A DNA stretch of 64,000 nt from Gammaproteobacteria bacterium. GTDB lineage: Bacteria; Gemmatimonadota; Gemmatimonadetes; Longimicrobiales; Gaopeijiaceae. The notes under the pieces are model-generated. The model was given only the letters and a program-made list of their open reading frames with translations. It was not told where the DNA came from and searched no databases. Within the stretch, counting starts at the first letter, position 1. Every line of letters starts with the position of its first letter. Shown piece by piece: positions 1 to 9,118 of this stretch. A program made the translations under genes and the position numbers. Where the stretch lies: NCBI GenBank assembly GCA_028819075.1, contig JAPPMM010000038.1, forward strand, positions 62,001 through 126,000. The letters run 5' to 3'.

Positions 1-357
1 AACCAGACCGGAATGGCAGCGGCTGCGGCCGCCCTCAACGAGCGCTGGGGCGAGACCAAGGCGCACCACATCGCGGGCTACTACGACAACGCCGGCGTGG
101 TGGCGCGCATGAACGAGTTGGGGGTGGAGGAAGGCCCCGGCGACGGCTATCACGACACCTACTGGCTGACCTCCATGCAGATGACGGTCGATCCCTCGAC
201 CGTGCGCTACGACGAGCGGGTCGCGGCCGGGAAGGCAACGATCAACGGCGTCTCGATCGCTCCCAAGGAGGAGACCATCGCTCTGGGCGAGCAGTTGATG
301 GAGTGGCGCAACAACAAGACCGTGGAGCTGATCCGCGAGGCGATCGCCGGGAACTAG
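1..357 (+). CDS. creatininase-like protein, C-terminal fragment (cut by window start)
   Basis: The reading frame is open from base 1, so the gene begins outside the window and only the last 118 residues are visible. The visible part matches the C-terminal half of the other creatininase-like proteins here (13408-14304 and both halves of 16033-17823): an N-Q-x-G segment, then an E/I-x-x-Y-Y turn, the phrase DPSTVRYDERVAAGKATING, and a final helix ending in IREAIAG. The closest match by eye is the N-terminal half of the tandem protein, which shares RxDERVAAGKATINGVSI. The family is a set of amidohydrolase-like metal enzymes (creatininase, MftE, FAPy deformylase), but this subgroup lacks several usual ligands in its complete members. 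The stop codon runs directly into a hairpin at 355-379. Substrate unknown. Confidence 0.8.
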   Translation, partial: NQTGMAAAAAALNERWGETKAHHIAGYYDNAGVVARMNELGVEEGPGDGYHDTYWLTSMQMTVDPSTVRYDERVAAGKATINGVSIAPKEETIALGEQLMEWRNNKTVELIREAIAGN

Positions 358-379
358 CTTAGTTTATCGGACTAAGCTA
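355..379 (+). terminator. 9-bp stem hairpin at the stop codon; shares a 15/19 motif with 31718-31740
   Basis: A perfect 9-bp inverted repeat (355-363 with 371-379, 7-nt loop) begins inside the TAG stop of the upstream gene. Its core, CTTAGTT-N4-GGACTAAG, recurs after the stop codon of the DUF2723 gene on the other strand. There is no U-tract, so it is either an atypical terminator, an RNA-stabilising 3' hairpin or a protein-binding palindrome. It lies between convergent genes. Confidence 0.45.
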
Positions 380-420
380 ACACGGACCCTACTGCCCGGC
401 GCACGGCGCGGGGGCGCAGG

Positions 421-2319
421 TCAGAACGCGAATCCCGCCCTGCGGAAGGCCGCGTTCCCGTCCACCAGCGTGAGCAGGACGCGGTCGCCCAGCTCGAGAA
501 TCCCGTCGGGCTCGCGCTCCAGCTCCCACAGGTCCTCGAGGTCGAGCACCACCAGGTCGGCCACCTTGCCCGGCTCCAGGCTGCCCGCCCAGTCGTCCGA
601 ATAGGTCAGGTAGGCGTTGTCGATGGTCATCCCGCGCAGCGCCTCCTCGAGCGTGACGATCTGCTCCGGTCCGTGCTGGTCTCCCCAGAGATCCGTGCGC
701 GTGAGCAGAGCGTAGAGCCCGATCCAGGGGCTGTAGGGGGAGGTGCCGTAGTCGGAGCCCACCGCGATGCGCACGCCTGAGTCCAGGTAGCTGCGCATCG
801 GCTTCAGCCGGGCCATGCGCTCCGGGCTCAGGTTGGCGGAGAAAGAACGGCCCTGGTGGTAGATGAACGACGGGTTGACGGCCGCGATGATGCCGTATTC
901 GGCCATCTTGTCGAGCACGCTGGTTTCTTCCTCCATGGGCAGGTAGGCGTGGATGACGCTCCAGCGCAGATCGGCATCGGGGTCTTCGGCCCGGATGGAG
1001 TCCATCAGCTTCGCGTAGATGTCGACCGTCTGCTTCATGCCCAGGTCGCCGGTCGAATGGATGTGGGGCTCCCAGCCACGGTCGACGGTCGGGCGCAACT
1101 GGGCCTCGCGCACGTCGTCTTCCACCCAGTGGTACCCGTAGTTGGGCTCGCCTTCGATGGTCTCCCAGTCAACGAAGGGCTGTGAGACCCATGAGCTGCG
1201 CGTGCCCGCTCCGCCGTCGATCTGCCACTTGGTGCCCCGCCAGCGCAGGAAGCGGTCGCCGAGGTTGTTGAAGGGGAGGGTGGCGAAGTGGGCGTCGATC
1301 TCCTCCGGGGACTGGGTGTTCCACATGCCCTCGTAGACCTGCAGGATGCGGAAATGGAGCAGGCCGCGGTCGCGGGCGTCCTGGTAGGCGCGCATCACCC
1401 GTCCGCCGCCGCCGGGATCCACGATGCTGGTCACGCCCAGGCTGGTCATCTCGCGGCTCCCGTAGTCGATGGCGCGAATCTGCGCCTCGTAGTCGCGCTG
1501 TGGCGGGCTCACCGTGACCAGTTGCACCGCGTTGCCCAGGAACATCCCGGTGGGGACCTCCACGTCGCGTGTCTCACCATCCACCGTCAGCGTGCGCATC
1601 TCGCGGAAGACTCTGTCCTCGTAGTTGAACCAGTCCAGGTCCTGGAGCCACCAGTCGGGCCAGGTGGAGGAGTCGGAGTCGTCGATGCCCATCAGGCGGA
1701 AGGCGGCGGTGTTGACCGCGACGCCGCGGTACACCCGGCCGAGGCGGACCGGGTTGTCCGGCGTATGCTCGTCGATCTGCCAGCGGGTGAAGGGCCGCTC
1801 GTACTTGTGCTCGTCCCAGCCGCGGCTCGTGACCCATTCGCCGGGCTCGGGGTCGAGGCGCTCCATCAGGTCGGCGACCAGTTGCACGATCTCGCCGGTG
1901 CTCATCGCGTAGCGCAGGTCGTTCTCGAACTCCGCCTCGATCCCCAACTGGGAGAAATGGAGATGCGAGTCGATCAGGCCCGGCAGGACGACACGGCCCT
2001 CCAGGTCGGTCACGCGCGTGTCGGGTCCGGCGAGGGCGAGAACCTCCTCGTCGCCGCCGACCCGCATGATCTCCGAGCCGTTCGGGCCCTGGCGCCAGGC
2101 GATGGCCTCCGCAATCGAGAAGTCGTCGTCGACGGTGACGACCTGGCCGTTGTGCAGGATGCGGTCGGGGGTGACGGCGCCCGTGGACGCGCCCTGCTCG
2201 CACGCGGCCGCGCCGAGCAGCAGCACGCCCGCCAGGAACGCGGGAAACAGGCCGGCCCGGTGATGCGGGAAGAGGGAATCCGGGTGCCCGGGGGAGCGGT
2301 CGAAGCTGGATGCGCGCAT
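421..2319 (-). CDS. amidohydrolase family 3 (YtcJ-like) lipoprotein
   Basis: A 632-residue metal-dependent hydrolase of the amidohydrolase superfamily, YtcJ/N-acyl-D-amino-acid-deacylase type. A lipobox (LLGAAAC) near residue 40 suggests it is tethered to a membrane facing the periplasm or outside. Seen: beta-sandwich start (HNGQVVTVDD), metal-binding HxH in DSHLHFSQ, a later histidine in EPHIHSTGD, and the catalytic Asp in GSDYGTSPYSP, followed by the C-terminal strand-rich segment (EPGKVADLVVLD). I chose the ATG at 2319 because it puts the signal peptide at the N-terminus; an upstream in-frame GTG at 2355 adds 12 residues without a better ribosome site. The gene is convergent with the creatininase fragment and lies beyond the terminator of the metal operon, so it is probably a separate unit. 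Substrate not predictable. Confidence 0.85.
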   Translation of the reverse strand: MRASSFDRSPGHPDSLFPHHRAGLFPAFLAGVLLLGAAACEQGASTGAVTPDRILHNGQVVTVDDDFSIAEAIAWRQGPNGSEIMRVGGDEEVLALAGPDTRVTDLEGRVVLPGLIDSHLHFSQLGIEAEFENDLRYAMSTGEIVQLVADLMERLDPEPGEWVTSRGWDEHKYERPFTRWQIDEHTPDNPVRLGRVYRGVAVNTAAFRLMGIDDSDSSTWPDWWLQDLDWFNYEDRVFREMRTLTVDGETRDVEVPTGMFLGNAVQLVTVSPPQRDYEAQIRAIDYGSREMTSLGVTSIVDPGGGGRVMRAYQDARDRGLLHFRILQVYEGMWNTQSPEEIDAHFATLPFNNLGDRFLRWRGTKWQIDGGAGTRSSWVSQPFVDWETIEGEPNYGYHWVEDDVREAQLRPTVDRGWEPHIHSTGDLGMKQTVDIYAKLMDSIRAEDPDADLRWSVIHAYLPMEEETSVLDKMAEYGIIAAVNPSFIYHQGRSFSANLSPERMARLKPMRSYLDSGVRIAVGSDYGTSPYSPWIGLYALLTRTDLWGDQHGPEQIVTLEEALRGMTIDNAYLTYSDDWAGSLEPGKVADLVVLDLEDLWELEREPDGILELGDRVLLTLVDGNAAFRRAGFAF

Positions 2320-2465
2320 CTGTCGTTCCGGTTGTGAGTGGCTGGCAGGAGACACCCGACCAACTTAGGCACCGATCGCCATCATCGCCCGAAATCCGCG
2401 CGCGCACTCCGTCGTCCCGAAACCGATCTCCCGGTCAGTTGGGGCTGGTGGTGGGCGAAAGCAAC

Positions 2466-2496
2466 CCCCTCCCCGGAAGCCGGCTCCGGAGAGGGG
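2466..2496 (-). terminator. GC-rich terminator hairpin closing the metal operon
   Basis: Positions 2466-2476 pair with 2486-2496 (10 of 11 base pairs, 9-nt loop). On the minus strand it lies about 30 nt past the stop of the acidic lipoprotein gene, the last gene of the metal operon, and is followed by a short T-richer stretch (TTGCTTTCG). Confidence 0.5.
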
Positions 2497-2526
2497 TGCC
2501 CGCGTGGCGCAGCTGCCCGCGCCGGG

Positions 2527-2991
2527 TCAGCGCACGTGCACGTCAAGCGGCTCGGTCACGAAGTCGGCATGCCCCGCGCCCACGGGGCCGTGCATGAGGC
2601 TGAAGACGACCGTCGTCTCGCCTGCCGCTTCACCGTGCAGATGTCCGCCGAACTCACCCGGGGTGTCCTGTTCGAACTCGGCAATGGACTCGTCCGCCAC
2701 TTCGACCTGCAGATGGAAGTCCTCATCCAGCTCGACCTCGTTTCCTTCGTGGTCCACGAAGTTCACGTTGATGTGAGCCGATTCCTCCCCGACCTGGCCT
2801 TCCAGTTCTCCGCTCCAGGCGCCCTCTTCGCCGTCGTACGACGCGATGGTGCGACCACTCATCACCAGGATGACGCCCTCGACCTCCTCACCATGTTCCT
2901 CCTCCGGTTCGGTGGCGCTCTCGCATGCCGAGAGAGCGAGGATTCCCGCGGTCAGCAGGGCGAACGACAGGCTGTGTCTCGTATGTGCCAT
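2527..2991 (-). CDS. small acidic lipoprotein, last gene of metal operon
   Basis: A 154-residue protein with a clear lipoprotein signal (ILALSACES) followed by a Glu/Asp/His-rich mature part (for example EPEEEHGEEVEGV and GGHLHGEAAGE). I recognise no family. Predicted secondary structure by eye is beta-rich, like a small immunoglobulin-like fold. The ATG at 2991 has AGGAAA at a suitable distance; the ATG at 3006 does not. It sits 75 bp downstream of the TonB receptor on the same strand and at the end of an efflux operon, so a role as a periplasmic or surface metal-binding accessory is an inference from context and from the acidic/His content only. Confidence 0.7.
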   Translation of the reverse strand: MAHTRHSLSFALLTAGILALSACESATEPEEEHGEEVEGVILVMSGRTIASYDGEEGAWSGELEGQVGEESAHINVNFVDHEGNEVELDEDFHLQVEVADESIAEFEQDTPGEFGGHLHGEAAGETTVVFSLMHGPVGAGHADFVTEPLDVHVR

Positions 2992-3066
2992 TGTACTTTT
3001 CCTCATGGAGTCAAATGTGTGTAGATGATGGCGCGCAGCGTCTCCATGGCGATCCGGGTGATCCGT

Positions 3067-5319
3067 CTAGAAGACGACGCGATATGCCACGCTGATGGAT
3101 CTTCCCGCTTCGGGCATGATCTCCTTCACGCGGGACAGGTGGTTTCTGTACTCGGTATTGCCAAGGTTTTCCCCCCGCACGGTGATCACGTTCAGCCGCC
3201 CTCCGACCGTGATGCGGATTCCCGCGGAGAGATCGAAAACAGCGTATCCGTCGGTTGCGCTCTCGAAGGGACCGGTCCGGTCCTGGCGGGCCGCAACCCG
3301 GGTCTCGGCCTCGACGAACCAGTCGCGCGGCGCGTAGCCGACGGCGAACCGCCCCTGCAGTGGCGGAATCAGCGGAAGCGCTCCGAGCGTACTCCGCTCG
3401 CGCACGTCATGCTGATGCTCCTCCGTGGCTGCTATCCTGCCGCGCACGTAGGATGCCACCGCCTCCACGGTCAGATCGCCGACCACCGCCCATTCGAGCG
3501 CGCTCTCGAAGCCGGCCAGGACGGCGTCTTCCCCATGGAACTGGAAGATGGGCAGCCGCACCCGGCTCAGCTCTCCGGTTTCGAGAGGGAAGACGTATCC
3601 CGAGATGGCGTTGCGGAACAACGTCATCTCCGCGTTGAGCCGGTTTCCGGTGACGCGAGCGAAGAGGTCGATGCCGGTTCCGAGCTCGGTATCGAGCGAC
3701 GGGTTGCCGACTTCGAAGGCATATGCGGCCAGATGGGGACCCTCGGAGTAGAGTTCGTTGATGCTGGGGGTGCGGAAGGCCCGGGCGAGAGAGGCGCCCA
3801 CCGTGAGACTGCTCGTCACCCGTGCCAGAGCGCCCACCGATCCCGATGCCGCGGCGAAGGATCTGGTGCGGATGTGGCCGATGTCGGATGAGGTATCCTC
3901 CCGGTGCGGTCGCGCGCGCGCCCAGTCGTAGCGCAGGCCGGCTTCCAGGCGCACCGGCTCCAGATCGACCTCTTCCAGCCCGAATACGGCAAAGGAGGTA
4001 TGCGTGGAATTGGGGGTGTAGAGTCCGCCCCCGAAACCGAAGCTCTCCCAGGATGCCCGCGACCCCACCCCTCCCGACGAAAACGGACCCCAACTCGCGT
4101 GGCGGGCCAGGATCTCGCCGCTTACGGTCTGGCGATCGAAGAGCGTTCCCAGAATGTTGGGGGGTTCGATCTCCCTGTGCTCATACCAGGTGTGTCCCGC
4201 GTCGATCTCGATGGTCTCGAAGGCGCGCTCGGGCCGAAAGAGACTGCGGAACCGGGTCGCCGTTCGCTCCATCTCGACGCGAACCCCGGCTTCGTGACCT
4301 CCGACGAACCCTCCGGGAATGCCATAGTCATTGTCGTAGTAACGGAAGGTGGCGCCGACATGGCCCCAGTCATCCACCCAGGATGTCCCGCCGGAGAGCT
4401 CCAGCAGGTCCGTGCTCGTGTTCTTCAGCGTTCCGACCGGAGTCTTCAGGTCGCCGCCGGTGCGACGCGTGAATTCCAGCCGTACGGGGATGTGGTCGGT
4501 CAGGCCATAGGTGGCGTTCAGACTCCCGCTCGCCGCGTTGCTGGCGCTTTGGCCCTGCAGTGTGAACGCGCCCGTAAAGTGGTGCGGCACGGACGAGGGC
4601 ACGTCATCGCGCACGACGTTGATGACGCCGCCGAGAGCATTGCTTCCGTAAAGAATCGCGCCCGGTCCGCGGATTACCTCGATTCGGCGCGCGGACGATG
4701 GATCGAGCGCGGTGGCGTGGTCGGGCCCGCTCGCAAACTGGTCGCCGACCCGTTCCCCGTCCTCGAGCATCAGGATGCGGTCTCCGCTGAGCCCCCGGAT
4801 CACCGGCTGCGCGGAACCCGGTCCCATGCTGGTCACCGCCAGTCCGGGCTCGGACGCCAGGGTTTCCGCCAGGCTTCCGGCAAGCCGGCGCTGCAGATCC
4901 TCTCCCGCGAATACGGTGGTCGGGCGCAACGTCTCGTTGGCCGCTCGCGCCACGAGCGACCCGGTCGCCACCACGGCCGGCAGGGCGATGGGATTGGCTT
5001 CCAACGCCACCTGCAGCACTTCCGCCCTGGAGGCATCCACTTCGAGCGAAACCGTTCGATAGCCCAGGCGTTCGACGCGCACCGTGAAGATGCCCAGCCC
5101 GGGCACGGGCACGTGGAAAGTTCCGTCACCATGGGTGATGGCCATGCGCGCCGTGCCGTCGACGGACACCAGGGCGCCGGCGAGAGGCTCGCTCGAGTCC
5201 GCATCGCGCACGACGCCCTCGATCTCGCCCTCGTGCTCGACCTGAGCGGACGAGCTCACGGGCCCGAAAGCCATTGCCAGCACTGCCGGAATCGAACCGG
5301 CCAGACTCCTCATCGACAT
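3067..5319 (-). CDS. TonB-dependent outer-membrane receptor, probable metal type
   Basis: A 750-residue outer-membrane transporter driven by TonB. After a signal peptide ending near SSAQ come a carboxypeptidase-regulatory-like domain (about residues 30-110), a plug domain (about 125-240, with VIRGLSGDRILML and EVIRGPGAILYGSNALGGVINVV), and a 22-strand-type barrel ending in Phe. A His-containing loop (EEHQHD) and a GALPLIPP segment resemble receptors of the ZnuD kind. The ATG at 5319 has AAAGG upstream; an ATG at 5358 has none. It lies within a metal-efflux operon, 165 bp after the small Cys/His protein, with hairpins in between. A receptor beside an exporter is common in metal-homeostasis loci; zinc is my best guess, but an organic substrate is not excluded. 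Confidence 0.85.
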   Translation of the reverse strand: MSMRSLAGSIPAVLAMAFGPVSSSAQVEHEGEIEGVVRDADSSEPLAGALVSVDGTARMAITHGDGTFHVPVPGLGIFTVRVERLGYRTVSLEVDASRAEVLQVALEANPIALPAVVATGSLVARAANETLRPTTVFAGEDLQRRLAGSLAETLASEPGLAVTSMGPGSAQPVIRGLSGDRILMLEDGERVGDQFASGPDHATALDPSSARRIEVIRGPGAILYGSNALGGVINVVRDDVPSSVPHHFTGAFTLQGQSASNAASGSLNATYGLTDHIPVRLEFTRRTGGDLKTPVGTLKNTSTDLLELSGGTSWVDDWGHVGATFRYYDNDYGIPGGFVGGHEAGVRVEMERTATRFRSLFRPERAFETIEIDAGHTWYEHREIEPPNILGTLFDRQTVSGEILARHASWGPFSSGGVGSRASWESFGFGGGLYTPNSTHTSFAVFGLEEVDLEPVRLEAGLRYDWARARPHREDTSSDIGHIRTRSFAAASGSVGALARVTSSLTVGASLARAFRTPSINELYSEGPHLAAYAFEVGNPSLDTELGTGIDLFARVTGNRLNAEMTLFRNAISGYVFPLETGELSRVRLPIFQFHGEDAVLAGFESALEWAVVGDLTVEAVASYVRGRIAATEEHQHDVRERSTLGALPLIPPLQGRFAVGYAPRDWFVEAETRVAARQDRTGPFESATDGYAVFDLSAGIRITVGGRLNVITVRGENLGNTEYRNHLSRVKEIMPEAGRSISVAYRVVF

Positions 5320-5413
5320 GCGCAGCCTTTCTTGAGCCCCACCGACGTGCCTGCTCATCGTGCAACGGGCCGTGGCGGATATCGCCGAAAACGCTTAAGC
5401 GGGTAGCGTGAAT

Positions 5414-5481
5414 CGCGGGATGCACCCACTCCCGCGTAACGAACCGGGTGGAGACTTCCGGGAGGGCCAGCCGCCCGGAAG
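5414..5481 (-). other. two hairpins between small Cys/His gene and TonB receptor
   Basis: Two perfect stems: 5455-5462 with 5474-5481 (8 bp, 11-nt loop) and 5414-5420 with 5430-5436 (7 bp, 9-nt loop). A 10-bp palindrome CGCTTAAGCG follows near 5392-5401. On the minus strand they lie between the stop of the small exported protein and the receptor start, so they may act as a partial terminator or a structured leader of the receptor mRNA. No known riboswitch consensus was recognised. Confidence 0.4.
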
Positions 5482-5484
5482 CGG

Positions 5485-5895
5485 TCAGACTCGCGGGGGG
5501 GCCCTCGGACCGCTCCCGCCCGGTGGAATCGGGCGGTTGGCCCAGGCAGTCGCGGTCGGGGTGCCGAGGCTGGCTTCGGATACCAGCCTGAAGTCGATCG
5601 GAATCGCGGTTCCAATGCCTGAAGAGAGCGTGCGCGTCAACTGACACAGCAGATGGCTGTGTCCCGTGTCGCAGTGCTCGCTGCCCTCCCCCTCGACGTG
5701 CACGACGGTGCTTGACCCCCGGGCTTCCAGCACCGCATCGGCCGCGGGCAGGGCGGCGAAAACGGCGCACTGAAGCAGCGCGAGGGCCAGGACGCCGAAG
5801 CGGCGGGAATCCCGCGAATGAGGAGAGATGTGCTTCAAGGAACTGGCCGTATGGCTGGGCCGCCAATCAAGGGGCGACCTGTCTGGGGCGAACAA
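5485..5895 (-). CDS. small exported Cys/His protein in metal operon
   Basis: A protein of up to 136 residues with one hydrophobic signal segment (VLALALLQCAVFAAL) and a short metal-ligand-like cluster in the mature part: HVEGEGSEHC, then GHSHLLCQL. The cluster is reminiscent of small periplasmic proteins next to copper or zinc loci (such as the DUF2946 type), but I cannot assign a family. The C-terminus is Pro/Gly-rich and looks disordered. The start is uncertain: the frame opens with TTG at 5895 and has no internal ATG; an internal TTG near residue 20 is possible. It lies 55 bp after the RND pump gene and before the TonB receptor on the same strand, so it is probably co-transcribed and involved in metal handling. 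Confidence 0.6.
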   Translation of the reverse strand: MFAPDRSPLDWRPSHTASSLKHISPHSRDSRRFGVLALALLQCAVFAALPAADAVLEARGSSTVVHVEGEGSEHCDTGHSHLLCQLTRTLSSGIGTAIPIDFRLVSEASLGTPTATAWANRPIPPGGSGPRAPPRV

Positions 5896-5950
5896 TCGTT
5901 GTCAAGCGCCCGGAAGCCCGGAACTGGTGGGCACAGCCGGACACCTTCCG

Positions 5951-8900
5951 TCATGGGGCACGTGAGGTCTCCGGGGATGTACCCGGGGTACCCGGGGAAG
6001 TACCCACGGAGATCCTGCCGTAGCGCATGAACAGAGCGGGGACCACGATCATGTTCAGGACGGTGGAGGTGGTCAGGCCGCCGAGCACGACCACGGCCAG
6101 CGGCGCCTGGATTTCCTTGCCCGGCTCTCCGATCCCCAGCGCAAGCGGGATAAGCGCGAGCCCCGCTGTCAGGGCCGTCATCAGAATGGGACTGAGACGC
6201 TCCACCGAGCCCCGCCGGATGCTGTCGGCGAGTGGAACCCCGCTCGCGCACAGATCCTGGTACCGGCTCACAAGGAGCATCCCGTTGCGCACCGCGATTC
6301 CGAAGAGCGTGATGAAGCCGACCAGCGTGGCGACGTTCACCGTTCCACCGATCAGCAATACGGCGATCACGCCCCCCGTCAGGGCCAGCGGCAGATTCAC
6401 CATCAGGAACATTGCAGTCCTGAAGCTTCCGAAGGCGCGAAACATGATGAGAAAGATCGCGCCGACGGAGAACAGCGACAGGACCGTAATGCGGCGGGTG
6501 GCGGACTGGCCGCTCTCGAACTGGCCTCCGTATTGGAGGTAGTACTCGGGCTCGAGGTCCAGGTCGGCGGCGATATGCTCCTGGAGTTCGGTCACGGCCC
6601 CGATGACATCGCGTTCCGCGACGTTTGCGCTGACCACGATTTTCCGCTGCACGTTCTCCCGGGTGATCATGTTCGGGCCGTGCGCCTGTACGATGGAGCC
6701 GAGTTGCGACAGGGGGACGATCGGCCCGGCGGGGGTGGCCATGAGGGCGCTGCCGATGGCCTCCGGATCGGTCCGGTACTCGTCGGCGTAGCGAACCAGC
6801 AGGTCGAAGGTTCGCTCTCCCTCGCGCACGATGGATACCGCCTGACCCTGCATCGCGATATTGACGGCGTCCGCCAGAGTCCCCGGGGTGACCCCGTAGC
6901 GGGCCATGGTGCGGCGGTTCGCGCGGACCTGCAGCTGCGGCACCTCCGCCTGCTGTTCCATGGAGATGTCCACGAGACCCTCGACCTCATGGGCGATGGT
7001 CTCGATCAGGCCGGCGATGTCGCGCAATTCACGGAGGTCGGGTCCGAAAACGCTGATTGCGATCGCGGCGCGCGTGCCGGAAAGCATGTGATCGATGCGA
7101 TGGCCGATGGGTTGTCCCACGGTGATGCTCGTGCCCGGTATGCCGGCGAGACTTTCGCGCACCTCGGCCAGCACTTCGGCGAGTTCACGCTCCTCGAGGT
7201 CCAACTGGGCTTCGACGTGCGAGGTGTTGACGCCCTGTGCTTCCTCGTCGAGTTCGGCGCGGCCCGTCCGCCTTGCAGTGGAAACCACGCCGGGCACCTC
7301 GAGCAGCCGCCGCTCCACGCGCCGGCCGATCTCGTCGGATTCCTGCAGCGACGTCCCCGGCACGCTGATGATCGCGATCGTGAGCGAGCCCTCCTGGAAC
7401 TCCGGCAGAAACTCCCGGCCCAGGGTGGGAACGACCGCCAGGGTTCCGGCCAGCAGAATCGCCGAGCCAATGAGGACCCTTCCCGAGCGCCGCAGTGCCC
7501 AGTCCAGGACCCCCCGGTAGAGGAATTCGAGTCCCCGGACCAGCCAGGGCTCGTGTCTCCGCCTGATCGAGCGGTCGGTCGGCAGCAGCAGGTAACAGAG
7601 CGCCGGGGTCACGGTCACCGCGATGAACAGCGACGACAGAATGCTGATGATGTATGCTTCGCCGAGCGGCCTGAGCATCCGGCCTTCCACGCCGGTGAGG
7701 AAGAACAGCGGCACGAAGACGATGGTGATGATGAGCGTCGCATTCAGGATGGGATCCCGGATCTCGCTGGCGGCGCTGCGAATGATGGACAGGGGAGGAC
7801 TGCGCTGGCCGTGCGGACGCCGGCGGTTGTCGCGCAGGCGCCGGTGCACGTTCTCCACAAAGATGATCGCGTCGTCGACGAGGGCCCCGATCGCGATGGC
7901 CATCCCGCCCAGCGTCATGGTGTTCACGGTGCCGCCGAGCGCACGCATCACGATGATCGCCACAGCCAGCGAAAGGGGGATGGCGACCACGGAGATGAGC
8001 GTGGTGCGGACGTTCCACAGGAAGAACACCAGGATGGCGATCACGAACAGGGCGCCGTCCCGCAGCGCGAGGATCACGTTGTCCACCGCGAGCGAAATGA
8101 AGTCCGCCTGCCGGAATATCTGTCGGTCCAGGGCGATGCCCTCCGGAAGATCGGCCTGGATCTGATCCAGCTCGGCGTCGATCCTGCTCGTGAGTTCCAG
8201 GGTGTTGGCGCCCGCCTGCTTCTGGATCGACAGGATGACCGCGGGTTCCGCGTTCACCGACCCGGTCCCGTACGTGATCCTGGGGCCGATCCGTACTTCG
8301 GCGACATCTTCGATGAGAACCGGGATTCCGCCTCTGGTCGCCACCACGGTGGCGGCGATGTCGTCGACGTCGGCGGGGCGCACGATCCCGCGAATCAGCA
8401 CCTCGCGGCCGCTCGACCAGTAGATTCCCCCGGACACGTTCTCGCTGGATCCGGAGGTGGCGGCCAGCACGTCCTCGAGGCCCACCTGGTAGGCCAGCAA
8501 CCGCTGCGGGTCGACCAGAACCTGGTACTCTCTCACGTCGCCGCCCTGAGTGATGACCTGGGAAACGCCAGGCACCGCAAGCAGTCGGCGGCGCACCACC
8601 CAGTCCGCCAGGGTGCGCACCTCCATGAGCTGCGATGCAGGCCCGCTCAGGCCGACGAGCATGATCTCGCCCATGATCGAGCTTATGGGCGCGAGCACCG
8701 GGGGATTGACGCCTTCCGGAAGGTCGAGCGCCTGGGCCTGCAGCCTCGCGCTCACGATCTGCCGGGCGAGGAAGATGTCCGTGCCCCACTCGAAATCGGC
8801 CCAGACGATGCTGATGCCGTGGGCCGACCGCGACCGCACCCGCCGCACCCCCAGCGCACCGTTCAGGGCGGTTTCGATAGGGAAGGTGATCGAGATCTCG

Positions 8901-9106
8901 ACGTCTTCCGGGGCCAGCCCCTGGGCATCCGTCACCACCGTGACGGTTGGAGCCGTCAGGTCGGGAAAGACATCGACCGGAAACGTGGCCGCGATCCAGC
9001 TGCCCCCCACGAAGAGGCCCATCGCGAAAATCAGCGCGAGGAAGGGATTCTTGAGGGAGGCGCCGACAAAGAGGTCGAGGAAGCCGCGCTGCTCGGACGG
9101 ACTCAT
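5951..9106 (-). CDS. CusA/CzcA-family heavy-metal RND efflux pump
   Basis: A 1051-residue inner-membrane proton/metal antiporter of the heavy-metal-efflux RND family, the central unit of a tripartite pump. Seen: N-terminal TM1 then the porter segment with DVFPDLTAPTVTVVTDAQG, the conserved DFEWGTD phrase, TM4 segment GALVDDAIIFVENV with the acidic relay residues, and the second half starting near residue 515 with FLPEFQEGSLT. Family sub-signatures for zinc-cobalt-cadmium pumps (VDGAVVMVEN) and copper-silver pumps (VDAAIVMIEN) are both imperfectly matched, so the metal is not fixed by sequence. AGGGAG lies 8 nt before the ATG and overlaps the end of the adaptor gene (12-nt gap), which indicates one operon. 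Length is typical. Confidence 0.95.
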   Translation of the reverse strand: MSPSEQRGFLDLFVGASLKNPFLALIFAMGLFVGGSWIAATFPVDVFPDLTAPTVTVVTDAQGLAPEDVEISITFPIETALNGALGVRRVRSRSAHGISIVWADFEWGTDIFLARQIVSARLQAQALDLPEGVNPPVLAPISSIMGEIMLVGLSGPASQLMEVRTLADWVVRRRLLAVPGVSQVITQGGDVREYQVLVDPQRLLAYQVGLEDVLAATSGSSENVSGGIYWSSGREVLIRGIVRPADVDDIAATVVATRGGIPVLIEDVAEVRIGPRITYGTGSVNAEPAVILSIQKQAGANTLELTSRIDAELDQIQADLPEGIALDRQIFRQADFISLAVDNVILALRDGALFVIAILVFFLWNVRTTLISVVAIPLSLAVAIIVMRALGGTVNTMTLGGMAIAIGALVDDAIIFVENVHRRLRDNRRRPHGQRSPPLSIIRSAASEIRDPILNATLIITIVFVPLFFLTGVEGRMLRPLGEAYIISILSSLFIAVTVTPALCYLLLPTDRSIRRRHEPWLVRGLEFLYRGVLDWALRRSGRVLIGSAILLAGTLAVVPTLGREFLPEFQEGSLTIAIISVPGTSLQESDEIGRRVERRLLEVPGVVSTARRTGRAELDEEAQGVNTSHVEAQLDLEERELAEVLAEVRESLAGIPGTSITVGQPIGHRIDHMLSGTRAAIAISVFGPDLRELRDIAGLIETIAHEVEGLVDISMEQQAEVPQLQVRANRRTMARYGVTPGTLADAVNIAMQGQAVSIVREGERTFDLLVRYADEYRTDPEAIGSALMATPAGPIVPLSQLGSIVQAHGPNMITRENVQRKIVVSANVAERDVIGAVTELQEHIAADLDLEPEYYLQYGGQFESGQSATRRITVLSLFSVGAIFLIMFRAFGSFRTAMFLMVNLPLALTGGVIAVLLIGGTVNVATLVGFITLFGIAVRNGMLLVSRYQDLCASGVPLADSIRRGSVERLSPILMTALTAGLALIPLALGIGEPGKEIQAPLAVVVLGGLTTSTVLNMIVVPALFMRYGRISVGTSPGTPGTSPETSRAP

Positions 9107-9118
9107 CCCGGCTCCCTG

